DNA from: Chrysopilus asiliformis
Taxonomy: Eukaryota; Arthropoda; Insecta; Diptera; Rhagionidae
Direction: 5' to 3'
DNA length: 64,000 bases
NCBI GenBank assembly: GCA_964034945.1
Contig: OZ035961.1
Span: forward strand, 23,996,661-24,060,660
This document shows, one piece after another, positions 1 through 12,460 of the stretch; positions within the stretch are counted from its first letter, which is position 1; every line of letters begins with the position of its first letter. The notes under the pieces were generated by a model. It had not been told where the DNA came from and searched no databases. It was given only the letters and a program-made list of their open reading frames with translations. Both the position numbers and the translations under genes were made by a program.

Positions 1-3000
1 AAGTTAAATACGGAAAATCTTAAAGCAGTGGTGGCTTTATACGATTCCATTCTATTACATTCGATACGAATTCGTTTTGTGACAGAACTTTGACGTCGAC
101 GAAACTGACACATAACACAAACAATATAATCTCACACACTGTGGTATATCCAATACTCTGTTTATGCTCTCTACTATAAAAAAAATCCACCATACACAGA
201 TATATAGTTGACTATATCTTGAAAAATACTTGATTGGAAAGCTTTTTTCCCTTCAGAATCCGGAAAATTTATCCGTATCTAAGAAACATCCTTCTGTTCA
301 TGTTCCTTTTTCACTCGACCAATCATTTTGGCCACTAAAAAAAGACAAGAATTTTACTACATTCCAAAAAGAAAAAGACGAAAGAACAAAAAAACAGCCA
401 GAAATTCGGTAGCTAAACATAAATTCGTACTGAAACACAAGTTTTGAGAAAGGTAAATAAAAAAAAACCGCAAAAAAAACTTTATTCTTATTCGTTGTAT
501 ACTATAAAAAGTCGTATAGACTATATCCTAATCGTTGGCTACTAAGCAACTAGGGATCAGGATATTCATCTCCCTTTTGACCACGTTTGAAAATTCAAAG
601 TAAGGAAATTCCAAAGTGATTGACATATATTGCCCGAAAGGGGAATTTCTTGAATATTCCTTAGACAAACTTGTTTTTATATATATATACATACATATAT
701 ATATATTCATATTCGCATGAGTCTGCTTTTGACGGCTCCTCTGTCAAACCAACAAAATACTTAAAGAATCGAGGGAAATCATAAAATAATATCTATGAAA
801 ATTGAGAAAATTTTCATAAAAATAAGACGACCAACTCAGTGTTCAATCATGATCAGTATTATTTTTTAAAGTAAAAAAACGAAGTGATTTTTACTAAAAA
901 AAAACCTATAATTATATAAAAAGAGGGAAATTTAATACATATATAATATATAACTTGTTGCAATATTCAAAGAAAAGGAAAAACCTAAGGATAATATTTT
1001 ATTTTTATACAAAAAAAATCATATAATTAAAATATTATAAACAGAAAAGTTGTGAATTTCAATTGAGATCTAGTGCAATAGTTTTTTTTTAAAAAAAACA
1101 CGCAATTTTTAAAATCACTTATTGAAAAGAATTACAAATTCCAGAAACAAAGTCAAAAAACGTTTCTTTTTCGTCAAACCAAATGCACAAAACTTTTACC
1201 TACCTTTGAATTATAAAAAAAAATATATATATATTAAATAGCTTTAATATCGTGTCGTGAAAATATTAACAAATTGAATAAATATATAAATATTGGGAAA
1301 AAAATTTAAGTGAAATCCGTCTCCACCAAAGAATTATTTGTTATTTTAAAGGGAAATTATAACAATTTTGAATTGTTATGCCGTTTAAATTCGGTAACTA
1401 ATTTTTACATTTTTAGTCAAAAAAAAATTTGGTTAATTGTTATTTTATAAATTAAAAGTTAAGAGTTTTTAATTAAATCACCACGTACTTAAAAATTATT
1501 CGAACTTATTTTTTTAAAAAAAATTAAAAACGCAAAAGGTTTTGTGCAATAAAATTCGTTTATTTCGTTTTATTTTATAAAAATATTATATATATATATT
1601 GAAGTAAATATAAATAAAAATCGTGTAAAGAGCAAATTGATGAATTAAGCGGAAGGTAACAATCATTAGAATAGCGAATTTAAATATACAATATATTAAA
1701 ATTAGATATTTTAATTGTATTTAATAAAACATAATAAAAAAGAAAAAAGTACTTAATAAAAATATAGGAAATAAAATATTCACCGTCTACATATCATATT
1801 AATAATTGTCTGAACAAATTACTCAAGATTATTAAAGGAATATTATTAACAAGTTAAAACAATTTCGGTTGCTAATTCAACATTCCAACAGAAGTCAATA
1901 GTGCTAGGGTTAAGTAAAAATCGGTTTTCAGAGCCAGTAGTTTTTTTATATTAAAATCAGAAATTATAATTTTGCTGAAAGGAAATATTTTGGTCGAAAA
2001 AGGACTGCTTATTCCGAAAAATCTGCTTTTGATACTGAAAGTTTCCTACAGAATATTTCGAATTGAATTGAATTCTTGAAAATTAAAAAAAGTGATTAAA
2101 ATTATATATACAAGGACTCATTTTACCTAAATCATCTTCATTTTGAAATAATAAAAATTAGGTAAATCTTAATTAAGCGCACAGTTTTTGTTTTGCAACC
2201 AAATTTCACGGCCTTTGCCAATTTGTAAAAAAGTCTAATATTTTTTTTACACTTTTATTTAATACGTTTGATTGTTATTTTTAAACCTGTTATTCGAAAC
2301 CTAAAAAAAGTGTTTAAAATAAGAATTTGGGTAAAAAAATTTCATTAAATATAATCGGAAATTAGTTTTGTTGCTGTAAACACATTAGAAACGAATTGTG
2401 TTATTAAAAATACTGATTTTTCAAATAAATTTTCTGAAAAATTTTGTGATTTTCAAGTAATTTTGTTTTACGCAAGCAAAAAAAAAACAATCATAAGTCA
2501 ATATTAGGATTAAAGAAACAATATTTATAATTGTCTGAGATATTGAGAAATAACATTTACATTATTTTGCATCTGTGAGAGATAGAATAATTTTTTATAA
2601 CCATACACACCCACAAAAAATAATCATTATAAAAGACAAATTATTAATTCGAATAAATAAATATATAATATGCATAAAACAATTATTTAAAATTGTAGAT
2701 AATTAAATGTACGGTAGAAAAAATTACTAGGCTTAAAATTAATCATAATGAAATCATAAAAAAGGTTATGTGAGAAAAAGCGTTTTGACAATCAAAAATC
2801 ATAGCGTAGATAAAAGAACAATCAAAAAAAAGTGAATAGAAGTAATTTAAAACTCTCTTGACAATCCTCTTGACAAATCCTTTTGACTAAATTTTATCAA
2901 TAACGTATTTAAGTGAAATTTTACAATTGCAATCTTCTAAACTTATACATAAATTTATACACTATTCAACTATTTTACTATACATCTTATAAAAAAAAAC

Positions 3001-3943
3001 TGATATAACTTCAACAATCATATTTAAAAAAAAATTATATATACATATATTCTTAACTATACTAAAGTAGATTTTAAAAACATCGTATTTGCACAATTTT
3101 TATCTTAACATTTTTAACTATAAAATATTTCTCTATGCATGTGCATGTGATTCTAACTTGACACAATCATTTTATTAAATCAATCATTAAATAAATAATT
3201 AGTATTAGATACTAGATAATATCTTATAGGAATTATCGTAAATAAAATACTATTGTAGGATGTATTAAGTAGAATTTTAGCAGATTCGTTTACCATTCAA
3301 AAAATTAAAGTCATTTAAATTTGATTTCGATTTATAAAATTAGAAAATATCAACATTTTTGTTTGCTAGTGAAATTTTTTATAAAATTTAACCGATCAAA
3401 AAATTAAACTTAGTAAAGAAAGTGATTTGAAATTAGGGATAGTAAAAAAAAAATAAAATAAAACTGATGAAATTTACAAGCGGGAAACAATCGATAATTT
3501 TTATTATTTAGAAATATTAACTGAAACCACTGTGAAAAAGACTTGAAATTTTATATTCGCGATAAAAAAAAGAAGGGTACACACATATCTTAAGGGCAAA
3601 AAAAAAACACTTAAAATAACAAAAGGTTGGTCGTCTTTATATTTTGTACAAAATATACAAAACGTTTTACAAATTAGTAAATTTAAAAAAAAAACCTAGC
3701 GGTTAAAAGGGGAGATTTTTTGTAACAGTGTACATGATATTTGATAAAAACATTTCATGAAAAAAATGTCGATTAATATTGAATAAAGTTTCGGTGCGTT
3801 GCAACGTTTTTTTCATTACAAAAACAAAATTAAATATTTAAATTTTTTAAATATTCAATTTTGAGACGTGAAATTTTCGAACCGCGAAAATAAAAATCAA
3901 TTTAAAAAAAATATATATAAAAATCAACTTTGAGATAAGGTAA
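1..3943. other. A/T-rich non-coding region upstream of the first heph coding exon
   Basis: This stretch has long A and T runs, frequent stops in all frames and no convincing coding sequence. It directly precedes the long heph exon, so its 3' part is probably 5' UTR or a proximal intron and its 5' part may include a promoter. I cannot place a transcription start. A CRE-like TGACGTCG lies at 91-98, which could be chance. An in-frame TAA at 3941-3943 closes the reading frame just before the long exon. Base composition changes sharply at about 3962, where G+C rises, which agrees with coding beginning there. Confidence 0.6.
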
Positions 3944-3961
3944 ATTTTTAATATCAAAATA

Positions 3962-5464
3962 GTGGTCACAACGTATTTCCCACCGGGCCTCGCTATCTGT
4001 CCCCCCTTTTTGGCTCCTCCATCACATCAAACATCGCTAGCTTCGGCCCAAACAGCGGCTGCAAATCTCTTGAATCCTACACCACACACAATTGTACCGA
4101 CTCAGGCACTTTTGCCGGCGACGAACGCGACTGCGAACAGTTTGAACGGTACGATCACATATCATCACCACATACAGCAACAGCAGCAACAACAACACCA
4201 ACAGCCGCAGCATCAACAGTCAAGTATTATCGGTCCATTGCAGCATAATCCTAACAGTATACCGTTGTGCTATTGCGGTCACTGTTGTCCGCCACCAATC
4301 GTGAGTGCCGTTACACCAACATTAATACTAAGTCGGTACACCGAAATAAATCTTTGTGATTCGATTTCGCTGCGAAACCATCATCACAATCAGCAGGCGG
4401 CTGCAGCAGCAGCAGCGGCAGCTGTATTCGGCTGTAATACATTTAACGGTATTAATCCAACATTGAATAGTGCTACCGTTAGTTTAACAGCAACAAACGG
4501 AAGTGGGACCGGATCCTACACCGCTAATCAATTGAGCTACAAGGATATAATGGTAAGATTAGCAAAAGACAGCACAAAGATAAAAGCCATTACATCCAAT
4601 AAAACTAATCCTAATACGATCAATACCATTGTTACCGCTAGTCATTTCAACAACAATAATTGTAATAATAACAATAATAATAGTAGTAGTAATAATACAA
4701 ATACATTGCTACAACAAATGGCAATACCATATTATCAGGGACAATTATTGCCCGTTCATATACAGTCAATAGCCTGTTATACTAGTAACAATCCTCAAAA
4801 TCAATTACACCAACATCCAGATAATTTCGATACTTTTACAACGTCAATTAATAGTTGTATTGACAATCAAAATTGTACTAATAACAATAATACAATTACA
4901 TACAATTTGAATTGTGCAAATTCAAGCGGCCCGAATTTAATTATACCAACAGCAAATATGCTAATTTATTACAATTGCAATAGTAGCCATAATAATAATA
5001 ACAATACAAGCAACAACAACCATATGATTGGTGATTGCTTCGATTTCGATCACCAACACCATAATAGTTTGCATATTCAACGACAACAACAACAACAACA
5101 ACAAGTTCACCAACAGCATAGATATCTGCCACAGCCGCTTCATAATCACCATCATGATCACCAACAGCGTCATCGACAACATCAACAGCATGTAATGCAA
5201 TTCAACAATAATTCTAATATAAAATACTCCAATCAAAATGAATTTTTACAATCGCCACCGTCACTGTCGAATGGTGCTAATACAGTGACGGCTAGTAAAA
5301 ATACCATAGTACCTGCTGCTGCTATAACTGCAATTACAGCTAATAGTTACATTACTACTACTACTGCTAGTTACACTGCTACTACTACTGCTACTTCCGC
5401 TAGTTTCAGTTCTTCATCTTCTGATTGTTCTATGGCATCTTCACACTTTTCTTCTTCTAACAAG
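3962..5464 (+). CDS. hephaestus / PTB long-isoform N-terminal exon (start uncertain)
   Basis: The frame is open from 3944 to the splice donor at 5464/5465 and gives about 501 residues counted from GTG 3962. The protein is low-complexity: a His run and Q7 (about residues 68-85), a Cys cluster CYCGHCC (103-109), A9 (about 146-154), SYKDIM (192-197), then Asn-, Gln/His- and Ser/Thr-rich blocks to SSSNK (497-501). No RNA-binding domain is present. Assignment to heph rests on splicing: AAG|GTATTT ends in phase 0, the PTB exon at 58411 starts in phase 0, and the join gives K|RGSDEL, the conserved PTB dipeptide. PTB proteins are nuclear/cytoplasmic RNA-binding splicing and translation regulators. 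In Drosophila heph acts in wing-margin Notch signalling, spermatid individualization and oskar repression. Oddity: no in-frame ATG occurs before residue 197 (4550-4552). The start may be a near-cognate GTG, or an ATG completed by an upstream exon. The open frame runs on to 5590, but that tail is hydrophobic and intron-like. Confidence 0.75.
4553..4558 (+). other. possible alternative 5' splice site inside the long heph exon
   Basis: ATG|GTAAGATT closely matches the metazoan donor consensus and is better than the terminal donor at 5465. Cutting here ends the exon after residue 197 in phase 0, the same phase as the PTB exon at 58411. Its use would give an in-frame protein lacking about 304 residues of Asn/Gln/His/Ser-rich sequence. 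Because the downstream sequence stays open for 912 bases, it is probably also coding, so this would be alternative use. No transcript evidence is available to me. Confidence 0.4.
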
Positions 5465-5470
5465 GTATTT
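5465..5470 (+). other. 5' splice site of the long heph exon
   Basis: The donor is AAG|GTATTT, with the exon ending at 5464 in phase 0. The +3 to +6 positions are weak (ATTT). After it, the open frame changes from Ser/Thr/Asn-rich to a hydrophobic and Cys/Val-rich tail ending at TAA 5588-5590, typical of intron read-through. Phase match with the acceptor at 58410 supports the choice. Confidence 0.7.
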
Positions 5471-5590
5471 TTTTTCCAAAAAGGAGTGTCGTTATATCGT
5501 CTCGCTGATGTCTCTTTTGTCCTTGTGCTGCCTGTAGGTGTATGTGTGTGCGTGTACTGCATTATTTGGTTTTTCATTTGTGTAAATTAA

Positions 5591-6126
5591 ATGCTATCGC
5601 TATTAAATTTATAATTCAATAGATGAGAGTCTAAATGGGCAAATTTTACTCACAGTCCTCTCTTACAAGGAATTTTAACGAGTTTTTTTTATTTAATTAA
5701 CTTAAACATAATACATTTTATAAAAAGTTTTGTTTAGTCTGCTTAATTCCTAGAAATTCTGCGACTTAAATTAATTTATGTTAAACATAAGTTGCTGCAA
5801 ATGGCATTAAAGAACTCAAATTCTATTTTTAACATTATTATTTACCAGGAGAAATATTTTGTCATATTGACAAAACTCCATATTGTATGGACAAAAATTT
5901 TGTTAAAAATTGACTCTACAAAATGGTTTGGTCTTGTCTTACCATCGCAGTGCGCGCTTGCACTAATGTTGATTTATTCAAGAATAAATTAAAAAAAATA
6001 TATTCACGTTCTCCTAATAGGGGGTTCAAAAGCATGACGTAAATACCAAAACGTCCATAAAGGACAGCCCTTTTTCATTTTGCAGTTTTTTCAACTGATC
6101 CAATAAGTAGAAAAATTTATATTTCC
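5591..6126. other. intron, no recognised feature
   Basis: A/T-rich sequence after the long heph exon. I saw no repeat ends or coding sequence beyond short chance ORFs. Confidence 0.5.
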
Positions 6127-6314
6127 TTAAGGCGCCTCCACACGTTCAATGTTACTTGACAATTTTACTTGAATGACTCATGTTTAAAGTAACATTGATC
6201 GTTTGGATGCTCTTCAATGTTACCTTTGCAGGCAATTTCCATCAATGTTACTTGACGAAAATTTTCATCAATAATACTTGCCAAGTAACATTGAACGTGT
6301 GGAGGCTCCTTTAA
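6127..6314. mobile_element. TTAA-flanked MITE (about 188 bp)
   Basis: TTAA at 6127-6130 is followed by GCGCCTCCACACGTTCAATG. The right end is the near inverse, CATTGAACGTGTGGAGGCTC, reaching TTTAA at about 6314. The inverted match of roughly 30 bp covers the CAATGTTACTTG motif. The interior repeats AATGTTAC motifs several times. It has no coding capacity. TTAA borders suggest mobilisation by a piggyBac-type or other TTAA-specific transposase, which is inference. Confidence 0.65.
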
Positions 6315-8270
6315 AGTCTGCCTTCGGTCAATATTGTTGTTTCAATATATTGAAAGGCCTTCAAAATCGTTTGATGCGCTATAACATACATAGCTCTTAC
6401 ACGATAAATATAAAAATATTTCAGCAAAAATATTAACCGTGTATGGCATGCTTAATAAGAATCACCTTATCATATTTTCAAATAAAAACAACCAAATTGC
6501 TTTTTCATCAATTATTAAAGAAATTAATTTATTTATTTATTTAATATTATAAAAAAGTTTTAGTAAAAACTGTTGGCAATATCAAGATTGAAATTGGAAA
6601 AGTTAATTTCCAAAAGAAAAACTCTAGAATTTTAATACAAATAAAAATTCCCAAATATCTATTATGTAGGGTACAGTGGGATTATTGATAAGACTTAAAT
6701 TTCACTCAAATAGAATCTCAGGAAATAAATTTCGGTTAGAAAACAATCAAAACAGTCAAAACCTTTTCTATCCTGGATTTTTATTTGCCAAGAAATTTAA
6801 GTTGTTTAAAAGCTTCTCATGCCACTCTACATCTGATAAAAGTTACCTGTTTTTTGTTAGCAAAAATTTTGTGTCCATTTGACTTAAGTATTGAATTAAG
6901 AATTTTTGGCAACGTTAGGAAAAATCAGTAGACGATCGCGCTTTTAAAACTTTTTTTTCTATTGCTTCTTATGTTTTTTTTATTTTTTTCAAAAGTTATG
7001 CTTCTTAGCTGAATGCAGGTAATTTTGATTGTTGTTTAACGGCAGCTCCCGAATTCTATGTTGTTGTAATGATAGGAAAAATCTCCAATAATTGTTTCTT
7101 TGCTATACTCGAGATAAATATGGGGCAAGTTGGTTGAACTCTTGGTGTGCCATGAGCATACAATCGAAATGAGATGATTGCAAACAAACTTAACCGACTA
7201 AAGAAAATTACCGAATGGAAAAGAAGGCAAAACTACTAGCTGAAAGTTACCTCGTTTTCTGTATATGTTATCCAGAAAAGCCAGCCATCTTCCCGGCTGT
7301 CCCACACGGACAAGAAGAATATTTTGAATCTGAAATGCCAAATGGTCTGCTGCGGTCGATTGTATTAGATCCCTGGCTTCGTGTTCCCAACATTCTGCAT
7401 CGTAGGATGAACAAAAACAAATTACCGACTTGGTTTTAAATAATGTGCCCCCGCTTTAATTTAATTAAAAACTCGCTATTTACTTAAGCCGGAAGATATG
7501 TAAGCATAGTAAAAATACTGTGAAAATAGAGCGAGCACGGTACGTCGGCGGTGAGCGAAATCGACCCAAAAGAAGCTCTACTGCTAGTGGGAAAATTCAA
7601 CAAAAATATGGGTTGAGAGGAGGTCTGTACGAAAAACTTGTTATCCATATTCCACTCTCCATCGGAAAACAGTTGGTCCTGATGAATTCACTTCACGTCC
7701 AACTTAGGAGCAGTGGACCCTGTAATTTTACTCTCTGGCGACTTCCTGTTAATATCTCGGTTGGTGCTCATCGTTGGGAAAACTCTTTTTTCCCGGCCCT
7801 CTATTTTTCTTATGCAAACTTTTCACAGTCAGCTGTAAAATTAAACGCACATTATCATTGGGTTGGTTTTTTCTCAGTATAATTTGTTCCCGTATGCGAA
7901 GCATGGCTCGCTGATACGATGCTATTTACTTAGTCATTTAATTAACTTAAAAAATTGTTTTATCACGAGGGACAACTCGAACCCCGTTGAGTTCATAGTT
8001 GTCACACTATTAGAAACTACTATACCTATCTATATTGTGGAAACATCAGTTTCGGTTTTTACATGCTGGGAAAATCGGTGATCCGTGACACTGCCCTCGC
8101 TGTTGATAAAAATATAGTGCTAGGGAAACATGCTTCAGGTGACAAGTGCGCTACTATTTAATTAAGTTAATATTTTAATTATTCAGTTTTTCCTTTCTGT
8201 GTGTTTTCAAAAAGCAATTGCATGACTAATGTTAGAAAAAGATTTTTTCGATTTTTTTTTAAATTACGGG
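6315..8270. other. intron, apparently single-copy
   Basis: I see no element ends here. Small ORFs of 68-120 codons occur at about 6676, 7215 and 7520, but they lack recognisable domains and coherent coding composition, so I treat them as chance. Confidence 0.4.
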
Positions 8271-8277
8271 ATATCTT

Positions 8278-8580
8278 CAGGTTGACCATACGTCTCGAAA
8301 TGACTGCCCTGGATTTAGGCCCAGGCGTTCCGTTAACTAAACTTTTGTCCCAGAATTATGCAATTTAGTTTTATAATTTCTTCATCACAAAGAAAAATTT
8401 AACCTCGATACTATAAATTTTCGACTGCATCGCAGTTTCTTAAGAAGTTGCTGCCTCGAGCGTATTTTTCTTAAAATAATTCGCCTGCGGCGCGTTTCGT
8501 CAATTTATTTTCAATAAGTCGTGGGATCTTTGTTTTAAAAAGTTTTGCCTGTGGCGAAATTTTTGTGGTATTTTGAAAAC
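8278..8580. repeat. copy of a GGTGACCATACGTC / CCTGCGGCGC dispersed repeat
   Basis: The left edge, GTTGACCATACGTCTCG, resembles the ends of related copies at 31929, 58602 and (inverted) 29199. Farther in, CGCCTGCGGCGCG at about 8480 and GCCTGTGGCG at about 8550 match motifs in copies at 29030, 59200-59270 and 63380. I could not find a matching right end, so this copy is probably degraded. It looks like a non-autonomous DNA transposon family of unknown superfamily. Confidence 0.4.
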
Positions 8581-11120
8581 ATAAAGCACCGATAACACTT
8601 TTTATATAATCCACAAACAGAAATTAAAATTTCTTCCTAGTCAAGCTTTCAACATTTTCACGATTAATTTCGAAGCATTAAACCTTGTCTCACATTTCGT
8701 CGCCTTATCCCTCCCTCACCCCTTCCTTCTGGCTCGGATTCACACGAAAAAAATATAGTCACCTTACTATCCATAACTTCCGCCATGGTAATAATTTTCC
8801 CAATTTCTGACCCACCTCATCATGCTTTTTGCGATTTTTTTTATGGACACCCTCGTCACACCATCGTATCTTTCAATAAAAATGTGACAGCTTAATTATA
8901 AAAATCGAACTTCTATCCCGAGTAATATAAGAGGTCGTATAGTGGTCGCCGAGCCTTAAATTCGCACCAATCCCTTGACTTTATAGTCGCGGCATACACT
9001 TTGGGCCCTTTTCTGTTACTAGGAGAAGGCGTCAAATCTCAGTACTGTCTGTGGCACTGAAAATTAAAAAAAAATCTGAGAACAATAAAAAAAGGCAATC
9101 TTATTGGTTTTTAGGCAAACTCAGAAAACCTTTTAGCATGAGAAACTAAAATTAGTTGAAAATAAAGTTCTCGCTACTCTCATAATTCCCTTCAAGACAA
9201 CACCGCTTTCTCATGTATATCACGCATTTAACTAGGAAATTACAATAAAAAAGTAATATTTTTTTCAAAATTCTTCGTCACATCAAGGTGAATATTTTTA
9301 TTTTCAATTTGATCCCGGTAGTTTCCCAATATTATGTAACCGCCTTTTTTCATTTCAGCAATTTATCGGTTTTTATCTCGGAAATCTTATAGGCGAACAC
9401 CATTTACTATTCAGCCCAACCTCATTTTTTCAACATTTTAAGTCTCTCATAAAAAATTCTACCCCTATCATAATGGGATATCAAAATCGTAAAACTTCTA
9501 GGCAATATTCCAGTCCTCTTCATCATCCCCACCCCCAACTATTTGTCACTTGGCGAGGTTATTTCTAGTCCAGTAGAAACATCCAAGTTCGTTCGCCCTC
9601 CACTTCAATCGAGAACCGACGACGTCCGTTTAATGTGGAAAGACCCCTCAACAAAACTTTAGGGTTGTTTGTCGGCTTTGGCTGGCTGCTGCCTGCCTTA
9701 TCAAGGTCCATAACTATCAAAGTGTCTGGCACTACAAAACCCGGCACTTTTTTTCCATGTTTAGCTTTATTGCCTTCGTCAACCCTTAGTTGCCGACGGA
9801 GGGGTTGTTAAATGCGGGAATTGTAAAGTGTTGTAACAACAACTATTCTGTCGATAATAATAGTGGCATGTAGCAGGCGATTGTGGTAGTAACTAGTAGG
9901 TAGTAGTAGAAGTAAAATTTAGTAATAAAGCATGTAAGTGTGGTGGTTTTAGATTGAAATAGGCCACTTTTATATTCATGTTTCCATGTCCTTTTTGACC
10001 ACTTCCGCACTTCCATGATTATATTTTTCTTGTGCTATAAGATTTTCCCTCACATGGTGTCGGATCAAGTTTATCATAAAGGAAGAGTGTCACTTACTCA
10101 CGGATATAATATTACAAAAATATAACGGAGTGTTAAGCAAAAAGTCCTTTTTTATTTTGTTTGTTTCAATATAGTTTTGCAAAGTTTCATCTGGATTTAT
10201 TACTTTCAACTTATAAACTGTATTTATTCATAAATATATTCTTGTATAAATTTATTGACCACTTCCTGACGGGAAAGTATTTTGAAAACTAAGAGACCAT
10301 TGTTACGTTCTTGGATGCTAACTTATTGATGAACTCTGTGCACCTGAGCTGTTTAATTAATCTTGATTGATTAAACGATTTTGGTTGCTCTATTCGATTA
10401 TGAAGCTAGAGCAACAAGTCAGATTTCATTAATGACAATTTGAATAGTTCAAGAATAATGAAACACCTTCACTGCCTAATGGTGACACCAATTAACTCTA
10501 TGATTGATTTTGATGTTTGTGTGTACGCGTAATTACATGGAATTATCTACTAACCCTTCTGTGGACAGGTTTATGTTATTTGTCAAAGCAAAATAACTAT
10601 TAGCTGTTGAAGTGATAATATTTAAAATTAGGGAAAGATTTTCTTGTTAAAAGAAGCAGGTTTTTAGTAAAATTATATTTTATATGTCAAAGAAGAAAAA
10701 AAGAATCTCTAAAAGCGATGGCATTGTAATGAAATTGTAATACTGGCATTGTTGCTCAGAGGTAAAACCACGGAACTGGCATAATGGAGGCCATGAGTTT
10801 TAAATTTGTCTTGTTTTAAATTCGTGGTTTTAATTACCCAAATTGGGCCTTAGTTCTCCAAAATTATGGCTTCGTAACCATTTACTTTTCCGCTGCCGTA
10901 CCTACACATCAACTCCGTGTAGTCAATAGAATTGAGACATTTGTAAGGTGTTATTTCCGATCAACAGCAGAACAGCACTCTATATTAACGTTGTCATTAT
11001 AGCCACGTGATAATCACCACTTGGTGAAGCAAGTGGTGTGGACTTGAAAGATTAACATACTATAAGTCGTATTTACTCCTTACAACGACAGTAGTTTACC
11101 CATCTACCAAATCGCCTCAT
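8581..11120. other. intron, no recognised feature
   Basis: Mostly non-repetitive A/T-rich sequence. A 60-codon ORF on the minus strand near 9565-9747 has no recognisable motif. Sequence from 9835 to 9915 is rich in GTAGTA-type short repeats. Confidence 0.4.
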
Positions 11121-11286
11121 TAACACCGTGTCTTCACTTGGGATTTTTCATCGCAGAGACTTTTGATTGACCAATCAAATTGACCAATGAGCTCGAGTTG
11201 ATGACGATATCGCCGTCAACTCGGGCTGTGATTGGTCAATCATAAAATCTCTGCGATGAAAAATCCCATGTGAAGACACGGTGTTA
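11121..11286. mobile_element. short inverted-repeat MITE (166 bp)
   Basis: The two ends are inverse copies over about 55-60 bp: TAACACCGTGTCTTCAC on the left, and GTGAAGACACGGTGTTA on the right, with GGGATTTTTCATCGCAGAGA continuing inward on the left and its inverse TCTCTGCGATGAAAAATCCC on the right. CCAATCA motifs lie farther in. The element is short, non-coding and nearly palindromic. Its target duplication is too short to define (TA or TTA). Confidence 0.7.
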
Positions 11287-11354
11287 GTGTTGAGCTTCTG
11301 GTGAGTTTATTGAAACTCTGCACAACTTTTCAAAGTACAAATTTTTCGAGTGAT

Positions 11355-11600
11355 CCTAATTTTTTTGAAATTTAACTCAACTTTTCGAAATTTAGCTCAA
11401 CCTTTCCAAATTTCGCTCAATTTTCTAAAATATTCATCAATTTTTTTGAATTTTACTCAATTGTTCAAAAATTCACCCGATTTTTCAAAATTTTGCTCCT
11501 TTTTTCAAAATTTTGCTCCATTTTTCTAAATTTTAATCAATTTTTTAATTGAAACGCTTCGTTCAACTTGTTTGAATTTTGCTCAGTTTTTAAAACCTGA
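11355..11600. repeat. degenerate minisatellite, unit about 20-22 bp
   Basis: About ten diverged tandem copies of an AACTTTTCGAAATTTAGCTC-like unit are visible (AAATTT or AAAATTT followed by a GCTCAA/ACTCAA-type core, then a T-rich spacer). Units differ by substitutions and small indels, so the array is old. Confidence 0.6.
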
Positions 11601-12460
11601 AAGGTGTGAAATAAAATAAAAACAAAATTGGCATGTTCTGAAATTTAATCGTATTTCAAAACTTTTTTATTCAAAATTTCTGTTAAATTTTCGAACAATC
11701 AAAATTTTCATTAATTTATAAATATAATATATGGGTCACCCTAATCACATTATGACAGACATTTGTTGGAACCATTAATCTTGTGACACGTTTTTGATAG
11801 AAATTCATTAGGATTTGCTATTCGAATCATCGTTTATAAAGAAATTTAAATGGCCTTTGGCCTTCGTTATATTTTAACACATTTACACATCTATACAAAC
11901 ATATAATAACGCTATCAAAATAAAGAAACCATAAAATTTCATTGTACTAGTAGGTAAATGTGTTTCACATCAATTTGGAAATAATCAAGGTTATGTTGCG
12001 TGAATATAGGCAGTAAGGGGATATCCTTCGTCATTTAAATCCATTTAAATGTTGTCCAATTCGGTGAAATGCTTTTTACCATTAAATGCTCCTCATAAAC
12101 AATGTAATATGATATTTTTATTATTCCTATTTTTTCTGAATATAGTATATCTTTGTTTACAGCACATTTGTTGCTAAAGGCAATTTTTTATTTATTTTTA
12201 TTTGGTAGAAAAATCGATGATCTGCATACATTTATTAGATACAATTTTAAAAAGCAATTACTTTCAGGAATATTTCAAAACACAAAAATGTGATATACAT
12301 ATTCCGAAAAAAAAGGTTTCTTATTGCTTTGTATTTGTGAGTTATTATTCAACGATCGTTAATATTTAATTGTTTTAAAATTGGGTCGTTTTTTGTAGAG
12401 TTTATCGACCGTTTTTGTTAAAAATTTAAGTCCATCTCTCAGTAAATTCTAATTAATATT

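Noticed and set aside
4941..5577. Minus-strand ORFs opposite the long heph exon
   Set aside because: They are shadows of Asn, Gln and Ser triplet runs on the + strand.
5465..5590. C-terminal tail of the 542-codon open frame as protein
   Set aside because: Composition changes abruptly after AAG|GTATTT to a hydrophobic stretch, and splicing in phase to the PTB exon explains the end better. An unspliced short isoform is possible but unsupported.
7215..7882. Possible small host genes (74 and 120 codons)
   Set aside because: No domain, no splice-site pattern, no coding-like composition and no neighbour support.
9565..9747. 60-codon minus-strand ORF with gene-like composition
   Set aside because: Too short, no recognised family, and no flanking exon signals that I can connect.
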